Shown here: positions 17,795 to 27,309 of the stretch, in pieces | Layout: every line of letters begins with the position of its first letter | Numbering within the stretch: position 1 is the first letter of the stretch | Assembly (NCBI GenBank): GCA_023457895.1 | Contig: JAEXAY010000031.1 | Location: 1-64,000, forward strand | From: Pseudomonadota bacterium | Lineage (GTDB): Bacteria; Pseudomonadota; Alphaproteobacteria; Sphingomonadales; Sphingomonadaceae | DNA length: 64,000 bases | Direction of reading: 5' to 3' | Made by a program: the position numbers and the translations under genes | The notes under the pieces: model-generated | Told to the model about the DNA's origin: nothing | The model's database searches: none | The model's input: the letters and a program-made list of their open reading frames with translations, nothing else

Positions 17795-18319
17795 GCGCTC
17801 GACGGACCGATGCGCAACAGCTGGCTCAGCCTCATCGCTTACAATGCGGACAAGGCAACATGGGACAAGATCCACCGCATGGCGAAGGCCGAAACCAACA
17901 AGCAGGCCCGCAGCGCGCTTTACCGGATGCTGGCGGGCAGCCGGGATGCGGGGCTCGCGCGCACCGCGCTTGACCTTGCACTCACCAGTGAGCCGGGTCC
18001 GACCGATAGCCCGGCGATGATTTCCGAGGTGGCTGGAAGCCACCCCGAAATGGCGCTCGATTTCGTTCTCGCCAATCACGCGCGGGTTGAGCAACTGGTC
18101 GATGTGGCATCACGCTCGCGCTACGTTGCGCGCATCGCCTCGGCCTCCACCAAGCGGGAAAGCATCGCCAAGCTGGAAGATTATGCGAGGCGCTATCTGA
18201 CTGCGGACTCGCGTAAACCGGTCAACCAGGCCATCGCCGCAATCGAGGCGTGGCTCGCGACCGATGCCCGGAGCAGGCCACAGCTACGCGACTGGTATCT
18301 GGCGCCGGGCAGACGATGA
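17795..18319 (+). pseudogene. M1 aminopeptidase, 3' third of the gene, separated by inversion
   Basis: The frame entering at GCG-CTC (17795-17800) encodes 'LDGPMRNSWLSLIAYNADKA', 'RARSALYRMLAGSRD'-like helical repeats and 'LEDYARRYLTADSRKPV', the all-helical ERAP1-type C-terminal domain of M1 metallopeptidases. It is 173 residues to the TGA at 18317-18319. There is no family-like N-terminus; upstream sequence is mobile-element DNA. Its missing 5' part is on the minus strand at 55109-57274. Joining the two at the shared GCGCT gives '...DTQPRAL-DGPMRNSW...' in frame and a total of about 896 residues, close to normal M1 length. An ATG at 17810 could allow expression of the fragment, but a function is unlikely. 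Confidence 0.92.
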
Positions 18320-18330
18320 GATGACGACAA

Positions 18331-18359
18331 CCGGAGCCGTTCGCCGGAACGGCTTCCGG
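18331..18359 (+). terminator. Hairpin after the pepN 3' fragment (no U tract)
   Basis: AGCCGTTC (18335-18342) pairs with GAACGGCT (18347-18354) around GCCG, and outer CCGG/CCGG pairs extend the stem. No T-run follows, so it may be a weak or Rho-assisted terminator of the original aminopeptidase gene. Confidence 0.4.
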
Positions 18360-18467
18360 GGTCCATTAACGAACGGACGCCTTCGCATTTACCAATCCTA
18401 GAGCAATCCCACTTATAAGAAATCCAGCCCGAAACAGGGTTTTACACATGGATTCGGGATTATCCGG

Positions 18468-20825
18468 TTGCAGTTCTGGCGAAAGAAGGAGCGGGTCGAT
18501 TACTGGTTGCTTGAACGCCAGCTGCGCGTTCACGCCAACACGTTGCTTTCTTCCACGATTGCAAGCGTGGTCGCTTCGGCAATCCTCATCGCATTCATGT
18601 GGGGCCGCGTTCCGGCGAAGGGCCATGCCATCATCATCGCGCTGGGCGTGATTGGATATGCGCATCGTTTTGTCATCCATCGCCGGGGCATCAAGAAACG
18701 GCGGCGGATCGCAATGCTGCAATCGGCTCGCAGCGTTTTGATCAACGCGTTTCTGACGGCGATTTACTGGAGCGCCCTGTTCGGTACTTATGTCCATCTG
18801 GCACCGAATGGAGACCTGGTGCTGATCAGTTCGATGGCGGCCGGGGTGATTTTTGCGGCTACGCTGATGTACCGCACCTTTCCGGCAGCGGTGCACATCT
18901 ATCTCGCGACCGTAACGATCCTCATCGGTTCTTCCTTTCTCCTCCTCGATACTTTCTCGGCCGGTCTTGCGGTGGCCGCGCTGGTGCTGTTTGATGGATT
19001 GCTGATCGCGTATATTCACGCCAACCATGCGGATTTCCGCGCGTATAATTTGCGCGAACGCGAACTGACGGAAAAGAGCGAGATCATCCAGCTGCTGCTT
19101 AATGAATATGAGGAGCAGGGATCTGACTGGCTGTGGAAAGTGAACTACAACGGCGTGCTGCGCGACGTGAGTCCGCGCTTTGCATCGGCGCTTGGCGTCC
19201 GGCCGGAAGAGCTTGAAGGCTCGATGTTCGCCGACCTGTTCAAGCCCTGCTCGGAAAGCCGGCAGCTTGTCCGGTTCATCGAGGCGGGGCGTCCTTTCCG
19301 CAACCTTACCCTGCCGCTCAAATCGGCGGGTACGCAGAAGTGGTGGATGCTGAGCGCGCGGCCCGAGCGTAACGAGGATGGCAGCATGGTCATCAGTTTC
19401 CGCGGGGTCGCCGCCGACGTCACCGCCGCCAAGCAAGCCGAAGCTCATATCTCCTATCTCGCCCATTATGATGCGCTGACCGACCTTGCCAACCGGTCGC
19501 TGTTCAACGACATGCTGGCCCACGCCCTGCGCCGCAAGGCACGCGGAGAAAAGCTTGCGCTGCTCTATCTCGACATCGATCACTTCAAGGCGGTCAACGA
19601 CACGCTGGGTCATCCGGTCGGCGACAAGCTGTTGCAGGTGGTCGCGCGGCGCCTGGAGGAGGTGTGTCGCGATTGCGACGTCGTCGGGCGGCTGGGCGGC
19701 GACGAATTCGCCGTGCTCCTGTCCAGCAATGTCAGCGACACGCGGCTGGCCGATCTCGCCAACGAAATTATCGATGCGCTCAATCGGCCCATCCAGATCG
19801 ACAGCCAGCAACTGCTGGTCGGCACCAGCATCGGGATCGCGGTGTTCAACGAAGGCGAATGCGACGCGGACGAACTGATGCAACGCGCCGACCTTGCACT
19901 TTACGCGGCGAAGGAAGCAGGCCGGAACTGCTGGTTCCCGTTCCAGCCGGGGATGGTCGAGGCCGCACAATTGCGGCGCCAGCTTGAACTCGATCTGCGC
20001 GCCGCACTGGGGCGCGGCGAACTGGTGCTGCATTATCAGCCTCTGGTCGATTGCCTGACGGAAAAGACCGTCAGTTATGAAGCGCTCGTGCGCTGGCACC
20101 ATCCGGAGCGCGGCGTGATGATGCCCGACAGTTTCATCGCGATTGCCGAAGATTGCGGGTTGATTGTCCAGCTGGGCGAATGGGTTTTGCGAAAGGCGCT
20201 TCACGACGCCGCGCTGTGGCCCGAACATATCCGGGTCTCTGTCAACCTTTCGCCGGCGCAGATGAGCAGCGCGACGTTGATCGGCACGATCGTGTCCGCG
20301 CTGTCCGCCTCGGGCGTCGCCCCCGAACGGCTTGAGCTCGAGATTACCGAAAGCGTGCTGCTCAAGAAATCGGAAGAGAACAAGGCCCTGCTCCACCAGA
20401 TCCGGCGGCTCGGGGTCCACATCAGCCTCGATGATTTCGGCACCGGCTATTCATCGCTCAACTATCTGCGCAGCTTCCCGTTCGACAAGATCAAGATCGA
20501 CCGCAGCTTCGTCAACGACATCGATTCGCGCGAGGACAGCCGGGCGATCGTGCGCGCCGTCACCGATCTTGCCAGGAGCCTCAACATGACGACCACCGCC
20601 GAAGGGGTGGAGCGCGAGGAGCAGTTACAGCAGCTTATCGCGGAAGGCTGCAACGAGGCGCAGGGATTCCTGTTCGGCCGCCCGCAACCGCTTGAGGCCT
20701 TTCCCGAACTGCGCAGCAGCGATGCCGACCTGCTGCGGCTCAAGCCCTCGCGCAGCATCATCGCGTTGCCGCTTCAACCCGGCGTCATGGCCCAGGATGA
20801 CCGCAAGGAACGCCGCGCCAGTTGA
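18468..20825 (+). CDS. Membrane PAS-GGDEF-EAL cyclic-di-GMP protein
   Basis: This 785-residue protein has five or six N-terminal membrane helices (about 25-190), a PAS domain (about 215-320), a GGDEF domain with intact GGDEF at 410-414, and an EAL domain with 'YEALVRW' (about 537), 'LEITES', 'LDDFGTGYSS' and 'KIDRSFV'. An RDCD motif at 401-404, exactly five residues before GGDEF, is a canonical I-site for product inhibition. Both catalytic signatures look intact, so it may make and degrade c-di-GMP. The frame has no ATG near its start; TTG 18468 is the only start that keeps the basic residues before the first helix, with a weak ribosome site. It follows the pepN 3' fragment, as it presumably did before the inversion. 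Confidence 0.93.
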   Translation: MQFWRKKERVDYWLLERQLRVHANTLLSSTIASVVASAILIAFMWGRVPAKGHAIIIALGVIGYAHRFVIHRRGIKKRRRIAMLQSARSVLINAFLTAIYWSALFGTYVHLAPNGDLVLISSMAAGVIFAATLMYRTFPAAVHIYLATVTILIGSSFLLLDTFSAGLAVAALVLFDGLLIAYIHANHADFRAYNLRERELTEKSEIIQLLLNEYEEQGSDWLWKVNYNGVLRDVSPRFASALGVRPEELEGSMFADLFKPCSESRQLVRFIEAGRPFRNLTLPLKSAGTQKWWMLSARPERNEDGSMVISFRGVAADVTAAKQAEAHISYLAHYDALTDLANRSLFNDMLAHALRRKARGEKLALLYLDIDHFKAVNDTLGHPVGDKLLQVVARRLEEVCRDCDVVGRLGGDEFAVLLSSNVSDTRLADLANEIIDALNRPIQIDSQQLLVGTSIGIAVFNEGECDADELMQRADLALYAAKEAGRNCWFPFQPGMVEAAQLRRQLELDLRAALGRGELVLHYQPLVDCLTEKTVSYEALVRWHHPERGVMMPDSFIAIAEDCGLIVQLGEWVLRKALHDAALWPEHIRVSVNLSPAQMSSATLIGTIVSALSASGVAPERLELEITESVLLKKSEENKALLHQIRRLGVHISLDDFGTGYSSLNYLRSFPFDKIKIDRSFVNDIDSREDSRAIVRAVTDLARSLNMTTTAEGVEREEQLQQLIAEGCNEAQGFLFGRPQPLEAFPELRSSDADLLRLKPSRSIIALPLQPGVMAQDDRKERRAS

Positions 20826-20834
20826 GCCGCGCGC

Positions 20835-22406
20835 TTATTTGAACAGGCCGCCCAGAATTCCGCGCACCAGGCTCTTGCCGAAGCTGCCTGCTACCTGACG
20901 GCCGATGCTGGTCGCGGCTGAACGCGCAGCCGACTGGAGCATCTTTTCGGCCATGCCGGGCTTCGCATCCTCGCGTGCCTGACGCGCCGCCTCGCGTGCC
21001 GCTTCCTTGGCGGCGGCGGCTTCCGCTTTCGCCTTTTCCTTGGCCTGCTGCGCGGCGAGCTTGTCGGCCTCTGCCTGCGCCTTCGCTTCGGCGGCTGCAG
21101 CCTGCGCCTGGCCTGCCTTGGCGGTGAGGATTTCCTCGGCAGATTCGCGGTCGATCAGCGTGTCATATTTGGTGCCGATCGCGTCGGTGGTGATCATCAC
21201 GCCGCGTTCCTGCGGGGTCAGCGGCCCGACGCGCGAGGAGGGCGCCTTGATGAGGGTGCGCTCGACAATCGACGGCGAACCATCGGCCTGCAGCAGCGAG
21301 ACCAGCGCCTCGCCGATCTTGAGTTCGGTAATTGCCTGCGCGACGTCGATCTTGGGATTGGGGCGGAAGGTGTCCGCCGCCGATTTCACTGCCTGCTGGT
21401 CGCGCGGGGTGAAGGCGTTGAGCTTGTGCTGCACACGGTTGTTGAGCTGCGCTGCCACGGTATCGGGAATGTCGATCGGGTTCTGCGTGATGAAATAGAC
21501 GCCGACGCCCTTCGAGCGGATGAGGCGGACGACCTGCTCGACCTTCTCGACCAGAGCCTTGGGCGCATCGTTGAACAGAAGATGGGCTTCATCGAAGAAG
21601 AACACCAGCTTGGGCTTGTCCGGGTCGCCGATTTCGGGGAGCGTTTCGAACAATTCCGAAAGCAGCCAGAGCAGGAAGGTCGCGTAGAGCTTGGGGCTCG
21701 CCATCAGCTTGTCGGCGGCGAGGATGTTGACGATCCCGCGGCCATTTTCGTCGGTCTTGATGAAATCGTCCATGTCGAGCGCAGGTTCGCCGAAAAACTT
21801 GTCGCCGCCCTGACTGCGCAGTTGCAGCAGCGAACGCTGGATCGCGCCGACCGACTGCTTGGAGATATTGCCATATTTGAGCGTCAGTTCATCGGCGCGC
21901 TCGCCGCAATTGACCAGCATCGCCTGCAAGTCGTCGAGGTCGAGCAACAGCAGCCCTTCCTCGTCGGCGACATGGAAGGCGATGTTGAGCACACCTTCCT
22001 GCACGTCGTTCAAATCCATCAGCCGGCCGAGCAGCAGCGGCCCCATCTCGGAAATGGTAGTGCGAATGGGATGCCCCTGTTCGCCGAACAGATCCCAGAA
22101 CTGCACCGGATTAGCCTGCATCGTCCAGTTCGCCTGATTGATCTCGGCGGCGCGGGCGGCGAAAACATCATGCAGCTTGCCGCTCGGGTCGCCGGCCATG
22201 GCAACCCCTGCAAGATCGCCTTTCACGTCGGACACAAAGCTCGGGACGCCAGCGGCGGAGAAACCTTCGATGAGGCCCTGCAGCGTCACGGTCTTGCCGG
22301 TGCCGGTCGCACCTGCGATCAGACCGTGGCGGTTGGCGCGCTTGAGGTTGAGTTCCTGCGGAACGCCGTCTGCCGATCCGATGAAAATGCCCGCATTATC
22401 GCTCAC
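20835..22406 (-). CDS. HerA-like ATPase, DUF853 family (YjgR type)
   Basis: This 523-residue protein has a P-loop 'GATGTGKT' at about 32-39, a Walker B 'KLVFFFDEAHLLF' near 270 and the DUF853 motif 'GVYFITQNPIDIPDTVAAQL'. The C-terminal ~110 residues form a long Ala/Lys/Glu-rich coiled coil ('AKAEAAAAKEAAREAARQAR') and an amphipathic tail 'SFGKSLVRGILGGLFK'. Members are predicted HerA/FtsK-like ATPases; the function is not settled. It converges on the GGDEF/EAL gene with a nine-base gap. Confidence 0.88.
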   Translation of the reverse strand: MSDNAGIFIGSADGVPQELNLKRANRHGLIAGATGTGKTVTLQGLIEGFSAAGVPSFVSDVKGDLAGVAMAGDPSGKLHDVFAARAAEINQANWTMQANPVQFWDLFGEQGHPIRTTISEMGPLLLGRLMDLNDVQEGVLNIAFHVADEEGLLLLDLDDLQAMLVNCGERADELTLKYGNISKQSVGAIQRSLLQLRSQGGDKFFGEPALDMDDFIKTDENGRGIVNILAADKLMASPKLYATFLLWLLSELFETLPEIGDPDKPKLVFFFDEAHLLFNDAPKALVEKVEQVVRLIRSKGVGVYFITQNPIDIPDTVAAQLNNRVQHKLNAFTPRDQQAVKSAADTFRPNPKIDVAQAITELKIGEALVSLLQADGSPSIVERTLIKAPSSRVGPLTPQERGVMITTDAIGTKYDTLIDRESAEEILTAKAGQAQAAAAEAKAQAEADKLAAQQAKEKAKAEAAAAKEAAREAARQAREDAKPGMAEKMLQSAARSAATSIGRQVAGSFGKSLVRGILGGLFK

Positions 22407-22492
22407 TTGCCTTGCTCCATCATTCTGGAAAAAACTGTCTGCGCCGGTCTAAACGGCAGGGCGGCAAAATCAAGCCGACGCGGCCGGGATAT

Positions 22493-22528
22493 GAAAAACC
22501 CTCCCGTCACTTCTGGTAACGGGAGGGT
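22493..22528 (-). terminator. Intrinsic terminator of the degP-like gene
   Basis: ACCCTCCCGT (22498-22507) pairs with ACGGGAGGGT (22519-22528), a 10-bp stem with an 11-base loop. The AAAAA at 22493-22497 gives a U tract on the minus strand. It stands 23 bp after the stop of the Do-type protease gene. Confidence 0.85.
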
Positions 22529-22550
22529 ATATTCATAAAGCGCGGCCGGA

Positions 22551-24041
22551 TCAGTTGAACCGGATCGGAATAAGCCGGGAGTCGACGCCGCGGGCCCGCA
22601 CGTTGAGCATGATCGCGGTGCGGTTCTGCTCCTTCGCCGTCTTGATCTGCTGCGCAAGTTGCGCCGCAGTGGCGACCGGCTGGCCATTGGCACCCATGAT
22701 GATGATGCCGCGGCCCAGCCCCTTGCGCGCCGCATCCGAACTGCCGGATACCGCGCTGATCACGACGCCGCGGGTATTGCTGTCCACGCCCACCGCGCGC
22801 GCGATGTCGGGCGTAACCGGCTCGACCGCCATGCCGAGCGCGTCACGAATGACCTTGTCGTCCGCCGTGCCCTGCGCTTCGTCGATCGTCTTTTCCTCTT
22901 CGGGGTTGAAGGTCGGACGCTGCAACTGGTCTTCGGGCGGCCGGGTCCCGACCGTCGCATTGAAGGTCATGCGCTTGCCATCACGGATAACCTCGATCGG
23001 AATGCGTGTGCCCGGTTTCAGGTTCGAAACGATATAGGACAGCGTGTTGTTGGGGGTCACTTCCTGGGCGTTCACCTTGACGACCACGTCTCCCACCTTG
23101 AGCCCAGCCTTTTCGGCCGGCTGGCCCGGCTGGATCGTACCGATGAATTCGCCGCGATCCTTGGCAAGGCCAAGCGCAGCCGCCGTATCCTCATCGACCG
23201 GCCCCAGCCCCACGCCGAGATAACCGCGCGTGGGGGCCGAGCCCTTGCGCAGCGCATCGACTACGGGAACGGCCGAATCGGACGGAATGGCAAAGTTGAG
23301 CCCGATATTGACGCCGGGGCCGATCAGGCGGTTGTTGATACCGATGACATTGCCGTTCATGTCGAACAGAGGGCCGCCTGAATTGCCCCGGTTGATAGCC
23401 GCGTCGGTCTGGATGAAACGATCGTAGGCACCCGCTCCGAAGTTGCGCTGCACGGCCGAAACAATCCCTGCCGTCACGGAACTTCCTATGCCGAGCGGAT
23501 TGCCGATCGCGACCACCCAGTCACCCGCCCGCAACGTGCTCGACTGGCCAAAGCGCACGAACGGCGTGTTGGTCGCATCGATCTTGAGTACCGCCAGGTC
23601 AGACGCCGCATCACGGCCGATCAACCGGGCCTTGTATTCCTTGCCGTCCGACAGCGTCACGGTCATCGAACTCACCACCTGTCCGCGATCACTTGCAATC
23701 ACGTGATTGTTGGTGACGATCAGCCCGTCATCGGAAATGAAGAAGCCGGAACCGCCACCTTCCTGATCCTGCATGACCGGGCTGCGTTCGCCCGAGAAGG
23801 GGTTGATCTGGATCGCGACGGGCACCTTCGCCTTGGTCGAGATGTTGACCACGGCCGGTTGCAGGCGGCTGACCAGATCCGCGAAGCTCGATGGCGCACC
23901 GGCGCGCGGAACAACGGTCGCGCTCTGCTGGGCGACCAGCGACGGCATCGCGTCCTGCGCCATGGTCGATGGCGAGGCGATGGCAAGCGCCGTTCCTCCA
24001 AGCAACACGGCGGCAGTTACTCCATAAACATAGCGCACCAT
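22551..24041 (-). CDS. Periplasmic serine endoprotease, Do/DegP family
   Basis: This 496-residue protein has a signal peptide ending near MAQ-DA (about residue 29), a trypsin-like domain with catalytic His in 'VTNNHVI', Asp in 'AASDLAVLKI' and Ser in 'RGNSGGPLFD', and two PDZ domains ('RGYLGVGLGPV...' and 'VGVDSNTRGVVISAVSGSSD'). It degrades or refolds damaged envelope proteins. The Do/DegP/MucD class is clear; the paralogue name is not. It lies downstream of hflK-hflC on the same strand with 118 bp between them, a row common in alphaproteobacteria for envelope quality control. Confidence 0.94.
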   Translation of the reverse strand: MVRYVYGVTAAVLLGGTALAIASPSTMAQDAMPSLVAQQSATVVPRAGAPSSFADLVSRLQPAVVNISTKAKVPVAIQINPFSGERSPVMQDQEGGGSGFFISDDGLIVTNNHVIASDRGQVVSSMTVTLSDGKEYKARLIGRDAASDLAVLKIDATNTPFVRFGQSSTLRAGDWVVAIGNPLGIGSSVTAGIVSAVQRNFGAGAYDRFIQTDAAINRGNSGGPLFDMNGNVIGINNRLIGPGVNIGLNFAIPSDSAVPVVDALRKGSAPTRGYLGVGLGPVDEDTAAALGLAKDRGEFIGTIQPGQPAEKAGLKVGDVVVKVNAQEVTPNNTLSYIVSNLKPGTRIPIEVIRDGKRMTFNATVGTRPPEDQLQRPTFNPEEEKTIDEAQGTADDKVIRDALGMAVEPVTPDIARAVGVDSNTRGVVISAVSGSSDAARKGLGRGIIIMGANGQPVATAAQLAQQIKTAKEQNRTAIMLNVRARGVDSRLIPIRFN

Positions 24042-24159
24042 AATTTTCCTTCCTCGTGGCTTATGTTTTCCGATCCTCGCAACGCTCGCTCATGGCGAAA
24101 ACCGGCTTAACGCAAATTGAACATGAACAGCAGGCAACGCGCCTTGCGAAGCACGGAAA

Positions 24160-25011
24160 TCAGCGGCCCCGGAACTCCTTGAGATAGGCGTTGTCCGGAG
24201 ACAGGACGACTGTCGTGCTGCCCTTGTTCTGATCATTGAACGTCTGGCGATAGGACTGCATCGCACGGTAGAAATCATAGAAGGCGGGGTCCTTGCCGAA
24301 ACTGTCGGCATAGATTTTCGCCGCCTGTCCATCCGCTTCGGCGCGGATGATCTGCGCCTTCTTGCGTCCTTCGGCGTCGATCGTGATCGCGGCCTGCTTG
24401 CGCGCGGTGCGCATCCGGGCAAAGGCGGAATCGAGCGGCGTGCCTTCGGGCAGATCGGCGCGCTTGATCCGCACGTCGATGATTTCCGCGCCGTATTTGC
24501 GTGCATCGTCGTTGAGACCGCGCTGGATGTTTTCCATCACCTCGCCGCGCTCGGCCGAGAGCAAAGCCGCGAAGGGGCGCTTGCCAAGCTCGCTCCGGAG
24601 CTTGGAACCCAGGATGGTCTTGAGCTGGCCCTTGAGGGCTTCCTCGGTCCGGATAGACGTGTACATCTTGAGCGGATCGGTGATGCGATAGCGCGCAAAG
24701 GCGTCGACCAGCAGGTTGAGCTGGTCGGTCGACAGCACCTGCTGACGATCCATCTGGACGCTGAGGATGCGCTTGTCGATCCACTGGATTTGTTCGAAGA
24801 ACGGAATCCGCGCAACGACGCCCGCACCGGTTTTGCCGAAGTCCTCATCGCTCTTGTAAGCATTGACCACGCGGATCGGCTGCCCGAACTTCAGGATCAG
24901 GGCCTGCTTGGTTTCGGGGACGACCGAGAAGGTCATCGCCGCAGCCGTCGCTGCAATCGCTGCAACAATGGCGAGACGCCCGGGGCCGCCGAAAAAGGGG
25001 TTGACTTTCAT
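24160..25011 (-). CDS. hflC: HflC, modulator of FtsH protease
   Basis: This 283-residue protein has one N-terminal membrane helix ('LAIVAAIAATAAAMTF'), a stomatin/prohibitin (SPFH) domain ('VVPETKQALILKFGQPIRVV') and the HflC-specific 'ARKYGAEIIDVRIKRADLPE'. HflK and HflC form a large ring that caps and controls FtsH. ATG 25011 overlaps the hflK stop by one base (TGATG) and follows GGAGG, so translation is coupled; a GTG three bases upstream is less likely. Confidence 0.95.
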   Translation of the reverse strand: MKVNPFFGGPGRLAIVAAIAATAAAMTFSVVPETKQALILKFGQPIRVVNAYKSDEDFGKTGAGVVARIPFFEQIQWIDKRILSVQMDRQQVLSTDQLNLLVDAFARYRITDPLKMYTSIRTEEALKGQLKTILGSKLRSELGKRPFAALLSAERGEVMENIQRGLNDDARKYGAEIIDVRIKRADLPEGTPLDSAFARMRTARKQAAITIDAEGRKKAQIIRAEADGQAAKIYADSFGKDPAFYDFYRAMQSYRQTFNDQNKGSTTVVLSPDNAYLKEFRGR

Positions 25012-26258
25012 CACTGCGCCTCCTTTGGCGCTTCGGCGGGTGCAGCCACCACCGCGTCAGGCGCAGCGGCTGCGCGCCTGCGGATTTCAGGAAGCGGCAG
25101 ATAGGTCTGCGTCCCGTTGGGTTCGACCACTGCCTTGTCTACCTGGCTCAACACATTCTCCATCGTTTCATAATACATGCGGCGGCGCGTCACGTCGGGC
25201 GCGAGCCTATATTGTTCATAGACCTTGTCGAACGCGGCGGCTTCGCCGGTCGCGCCCTGCGTCACCTGCTGGGCATAGGCGCGCGCATCATTGAGATAGC
25301 CCTCGCTCTTCTGCTGCGCGGCCGATACTTCGTTGAACGCGTCCTTGACCGCTTCGGGCGGTGCGGTCTGGTTGAGCGCCACGCCTTCGATCAGGATACC
25401 CGCCTTGTAACTGTCGAGCAGCGCCTGCATGCGTTCGCGCACCTCGGCCTCGATTTCGCCGCGCGCCGGACCGATCGCGTCGGTCAGCTTGAAATTGGCA
25501 ACGGTGGCACGCATGGCGCTTTCGGCCACTTCCTTGATGGTTTCATCGGGATCGGCGAGCTGGAACAGATATTGCTGCGGATTCTTGATCTTCCAGCGCA
25601 CCGCATAAGCGAGATCAACGATATTCTGGTCGCCCGTGAGGACTAGGTTTTCGACATTGGGATCGGTCGATCCGATATCGACGGTGCGTACGCCCGCCAC
25701 ATTGACCTTTTGCAACCGTTCGAGCGGCGCAGGCAGCGTCATGTTCATCCCCGGCCCGACATTGCGGCTGAACTTGCCGAAGCGCGTGACCACGCCTTCT
25801 TCGGAGGAATCGATCCGGTGGAAACTCGTAAAAATGAGCCACAGCCCTATAAAGGCAATCGCCGCGATCGGCCACAAGGACTTGCCCGAGCCAAAGTCAG
25901 GCATCCCGCCACGGCCGCCGCCACCTCCACCCCGGCGGCCGATGCCGTCGCGGCCCATTCGCCACAAATCATCGATCGCGGTCGGACGCTGCCCCCTGTC
26001 GCGCGGCGGACGCTCGCCCTGTGGTGGCTGGGTCCAGGGATTGCGTGGACCGGTCGAGCGGTCCGGGTCGGGGGCGCTGTCGCCGCCGCCCCATGGCCCC
26101 TTGATCGGCTCTTTACCCGGCGTTCCCCCGGACCCATCGCCGGGGTCACCTGCAGCCATCAAGCTGGGAGTCCCGTCTGCGGTAAAATTGACATCAGCCC
26201 CGGCCGTAACACGCCTGCGGCGGACAATATCGGCCACGCTCTCGAATATTTTTTTCAT
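25011..26258 (-). CDS. hflK: HflK, modulator of FtsH protease
   Basis: This 415-residue protein has a Gly/Pro-rich cytoplasmic N-terminus (about 40-120), one membrane helix ('LWPIAAIAFIGLWLIFTS'), an SPFH domain ('SSEEGVVTRFGKFSRNVGPG') and a C-terminal 'RMYYETMENVLSQVDKAVVE' typical of HflK. It is the first gene of hflK-hflC. It is divergent from mrp with 74 bp between start codons. An internal ATG at codon 34 could be the true start, because the first 33 residues are not well conserved in the family. Confidence 0.95.
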   Translation of the reverse strand: MKKIFESVADIVRRRRVTAGADVNFTADGTPSLMAAGDPGDGSGGTPGKEPIKGPWGGGDSAPDPDRSTGPRNPWTQPPQGERPPRDRGQRPTAIDDLWRMGRDGIGRRGGGGGGRGGMPDFGSGKSLWPIAAIAFIGLWLIFTSFHRIDSSEEGVVTRFGKFSRNVGPGMNMTLPAPLERLQKVNVAGVRTVDIGSTDPNVENLVLTGDQNIVDLAYAVRWKIKNPQQYLFQLADPDETIKEVAESAMRATVANFKLTDAIGPARGEIEAEVRERMQALLDSYKAGILIEGVALNQTAPPEAVKDAFNEVSAAQQKSEGYLNDARAYAQQVTQGATGEAAAFDKVYEQYRLAPDVTRRRMYYETMENVLSQVDKAVVEPNGTQTYLPLPEIRRRAAAAPDAVVAAPAEAPKEAQ

Positions 26259-26332
26259 ATCCTCCCATTTATAGGAAAGCGCGCCACGAAAAACAGTGCC
26301 TTTGGATTTTTTTCGGCCTATCCCCCCTTCCC

Positions 26333-27307
26333 ATGTCCGATTTAACCCAGATTCAATCGATCGCCGCTTCGCAAGCCGATGGACGCGCCAGCGCCATCCG
26401 CCAACAGGACGGCGTGGTTTCGCTCGTCCTCGACGTCAGCGGCCTCAGCGTTGCCGACCGTTCGGCGATGGAGGCCGCGCTCAAGCAGCAAATTGGCGGC
26501 CTTCCCGGCGTCAGCGACGTCCGGATCGTGATGACGGCAGAAAAGAAGAACATGACGATCATCGCAGTCGCCAGCGGCAAGGGCGGGGTCGGCAAATCGA
26601 CGCTCTCGACCAATCTTGCCATCGCGCTCAGGAAACGCGGCCGCCGGGTCGGGATCGTCGATGCCGATATCTACGGCCCGTCGCAGCCGCGCCTGCTCGC
26701 AAGCGAAGGCGTGAAGCCCGAAGCGCGCGGTAACCAGCTGGTACCGGTTGCCAACGCCTATGGCGTGCCGATGCTGTCGATGGGTCAGCTGGTCAAGAAG
26801 GGCCAGGCGATCGCCTGGCGCGGGCCGATGGCGGGCAATGCGCTCGCCCAGTTGATCGATGCCGATTGGGCCGGAAGCGGCGTCGACACGCTCATCGTCG
26901 ACATGCCGCCCGGCACCGGCGACGTGCAGCTCAACATGGTGCAGAAGCACAAGCCCAGGGGAGCGGTGATCGTCTCGACGCCGCAGGACCTCGCACTGAT
27001 CGACGCGACGCGCGCCATCCACCTGTTCGAACAGGCCGACGTGCCGATTGTCGGCATTATAGAGAATATGTCGGGCTATCTCTGCCCGCATTGCGGCGAA
27101 CTCAGCGATCCCTTTGGCCGCGGCGGAGCAGAAGCGACGGCGGAAACGCTCGGCGTGCCTTTTCTTGGCCGCATCCCGCTGAGCCTCGACATCCGCACCG
27201 CGTCCGACGCCGGAAAGCCGCCGGCGGCCGGAACCGATCCGGTCGGCGAGCCGTTTGATGCCGTAGCCGCGCGGATCGATGTGTGGCTGTCCAGCCACGG
27301 GGTCTGA
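26333..27307 (+). CDS. apbC: Mrp/NBP35-family iron-sulfur cluster carrier ATPase
   Basis: This 324-residue protein has a short N-terminal DUF59-like region, a deviant Walker A 'ASGKGGVGKST' at about 80-90, the 'IVDADIYGPSQPRLL' switch, 'VDMPPGTGDVQLNM' and a C-terminal CPHC that with its partner subunit holds the Fe-S cluster. Mrp/ApbC proteins carry Fe-S clusters to apo-proteins. The next gene starts two bases after its stop, so they form an operon. Confidence 0.94.
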   Translation: MSDLTQIQSIAASQADGRASAIRQQDGVVSLVLDVSGLSVADRSAMEAALKQQIGGLPGVSDVRIVMTAEKKNMTIIAVASGKGGVGKSTLSTNLAIALRKRGRRVGIVDADIYGPSQPRLLASEGVKPEARGNQLVPVANAYGVPMLSMGQLVKKGQAIAWRGPMAGNALAQLIDADWAGSGVDTLIVDMPPGTGDVQLNMVQKHKPRGAVIVSTPQDLALIDATRAIHLFEQADVPIVGIIENMSGYLCPHCGELSDPFGRGGAEATAETLGVPFLGRIPLSLDIRTASDAGKPPAAGTDPVGEPFDAVAARIDVWLSSHGV

Positions 27308-27309
27308 CA

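Noticed and set aside
17810..18319. A stand-alone 169-residue gene starting at ATG 17810
   Set aside because: It is open upstream into the crossover, lacks its own ribosome-binding site and matches only the C-terminal domain of M1 aminopeptidases, so it is the detached 3' end of pepN.
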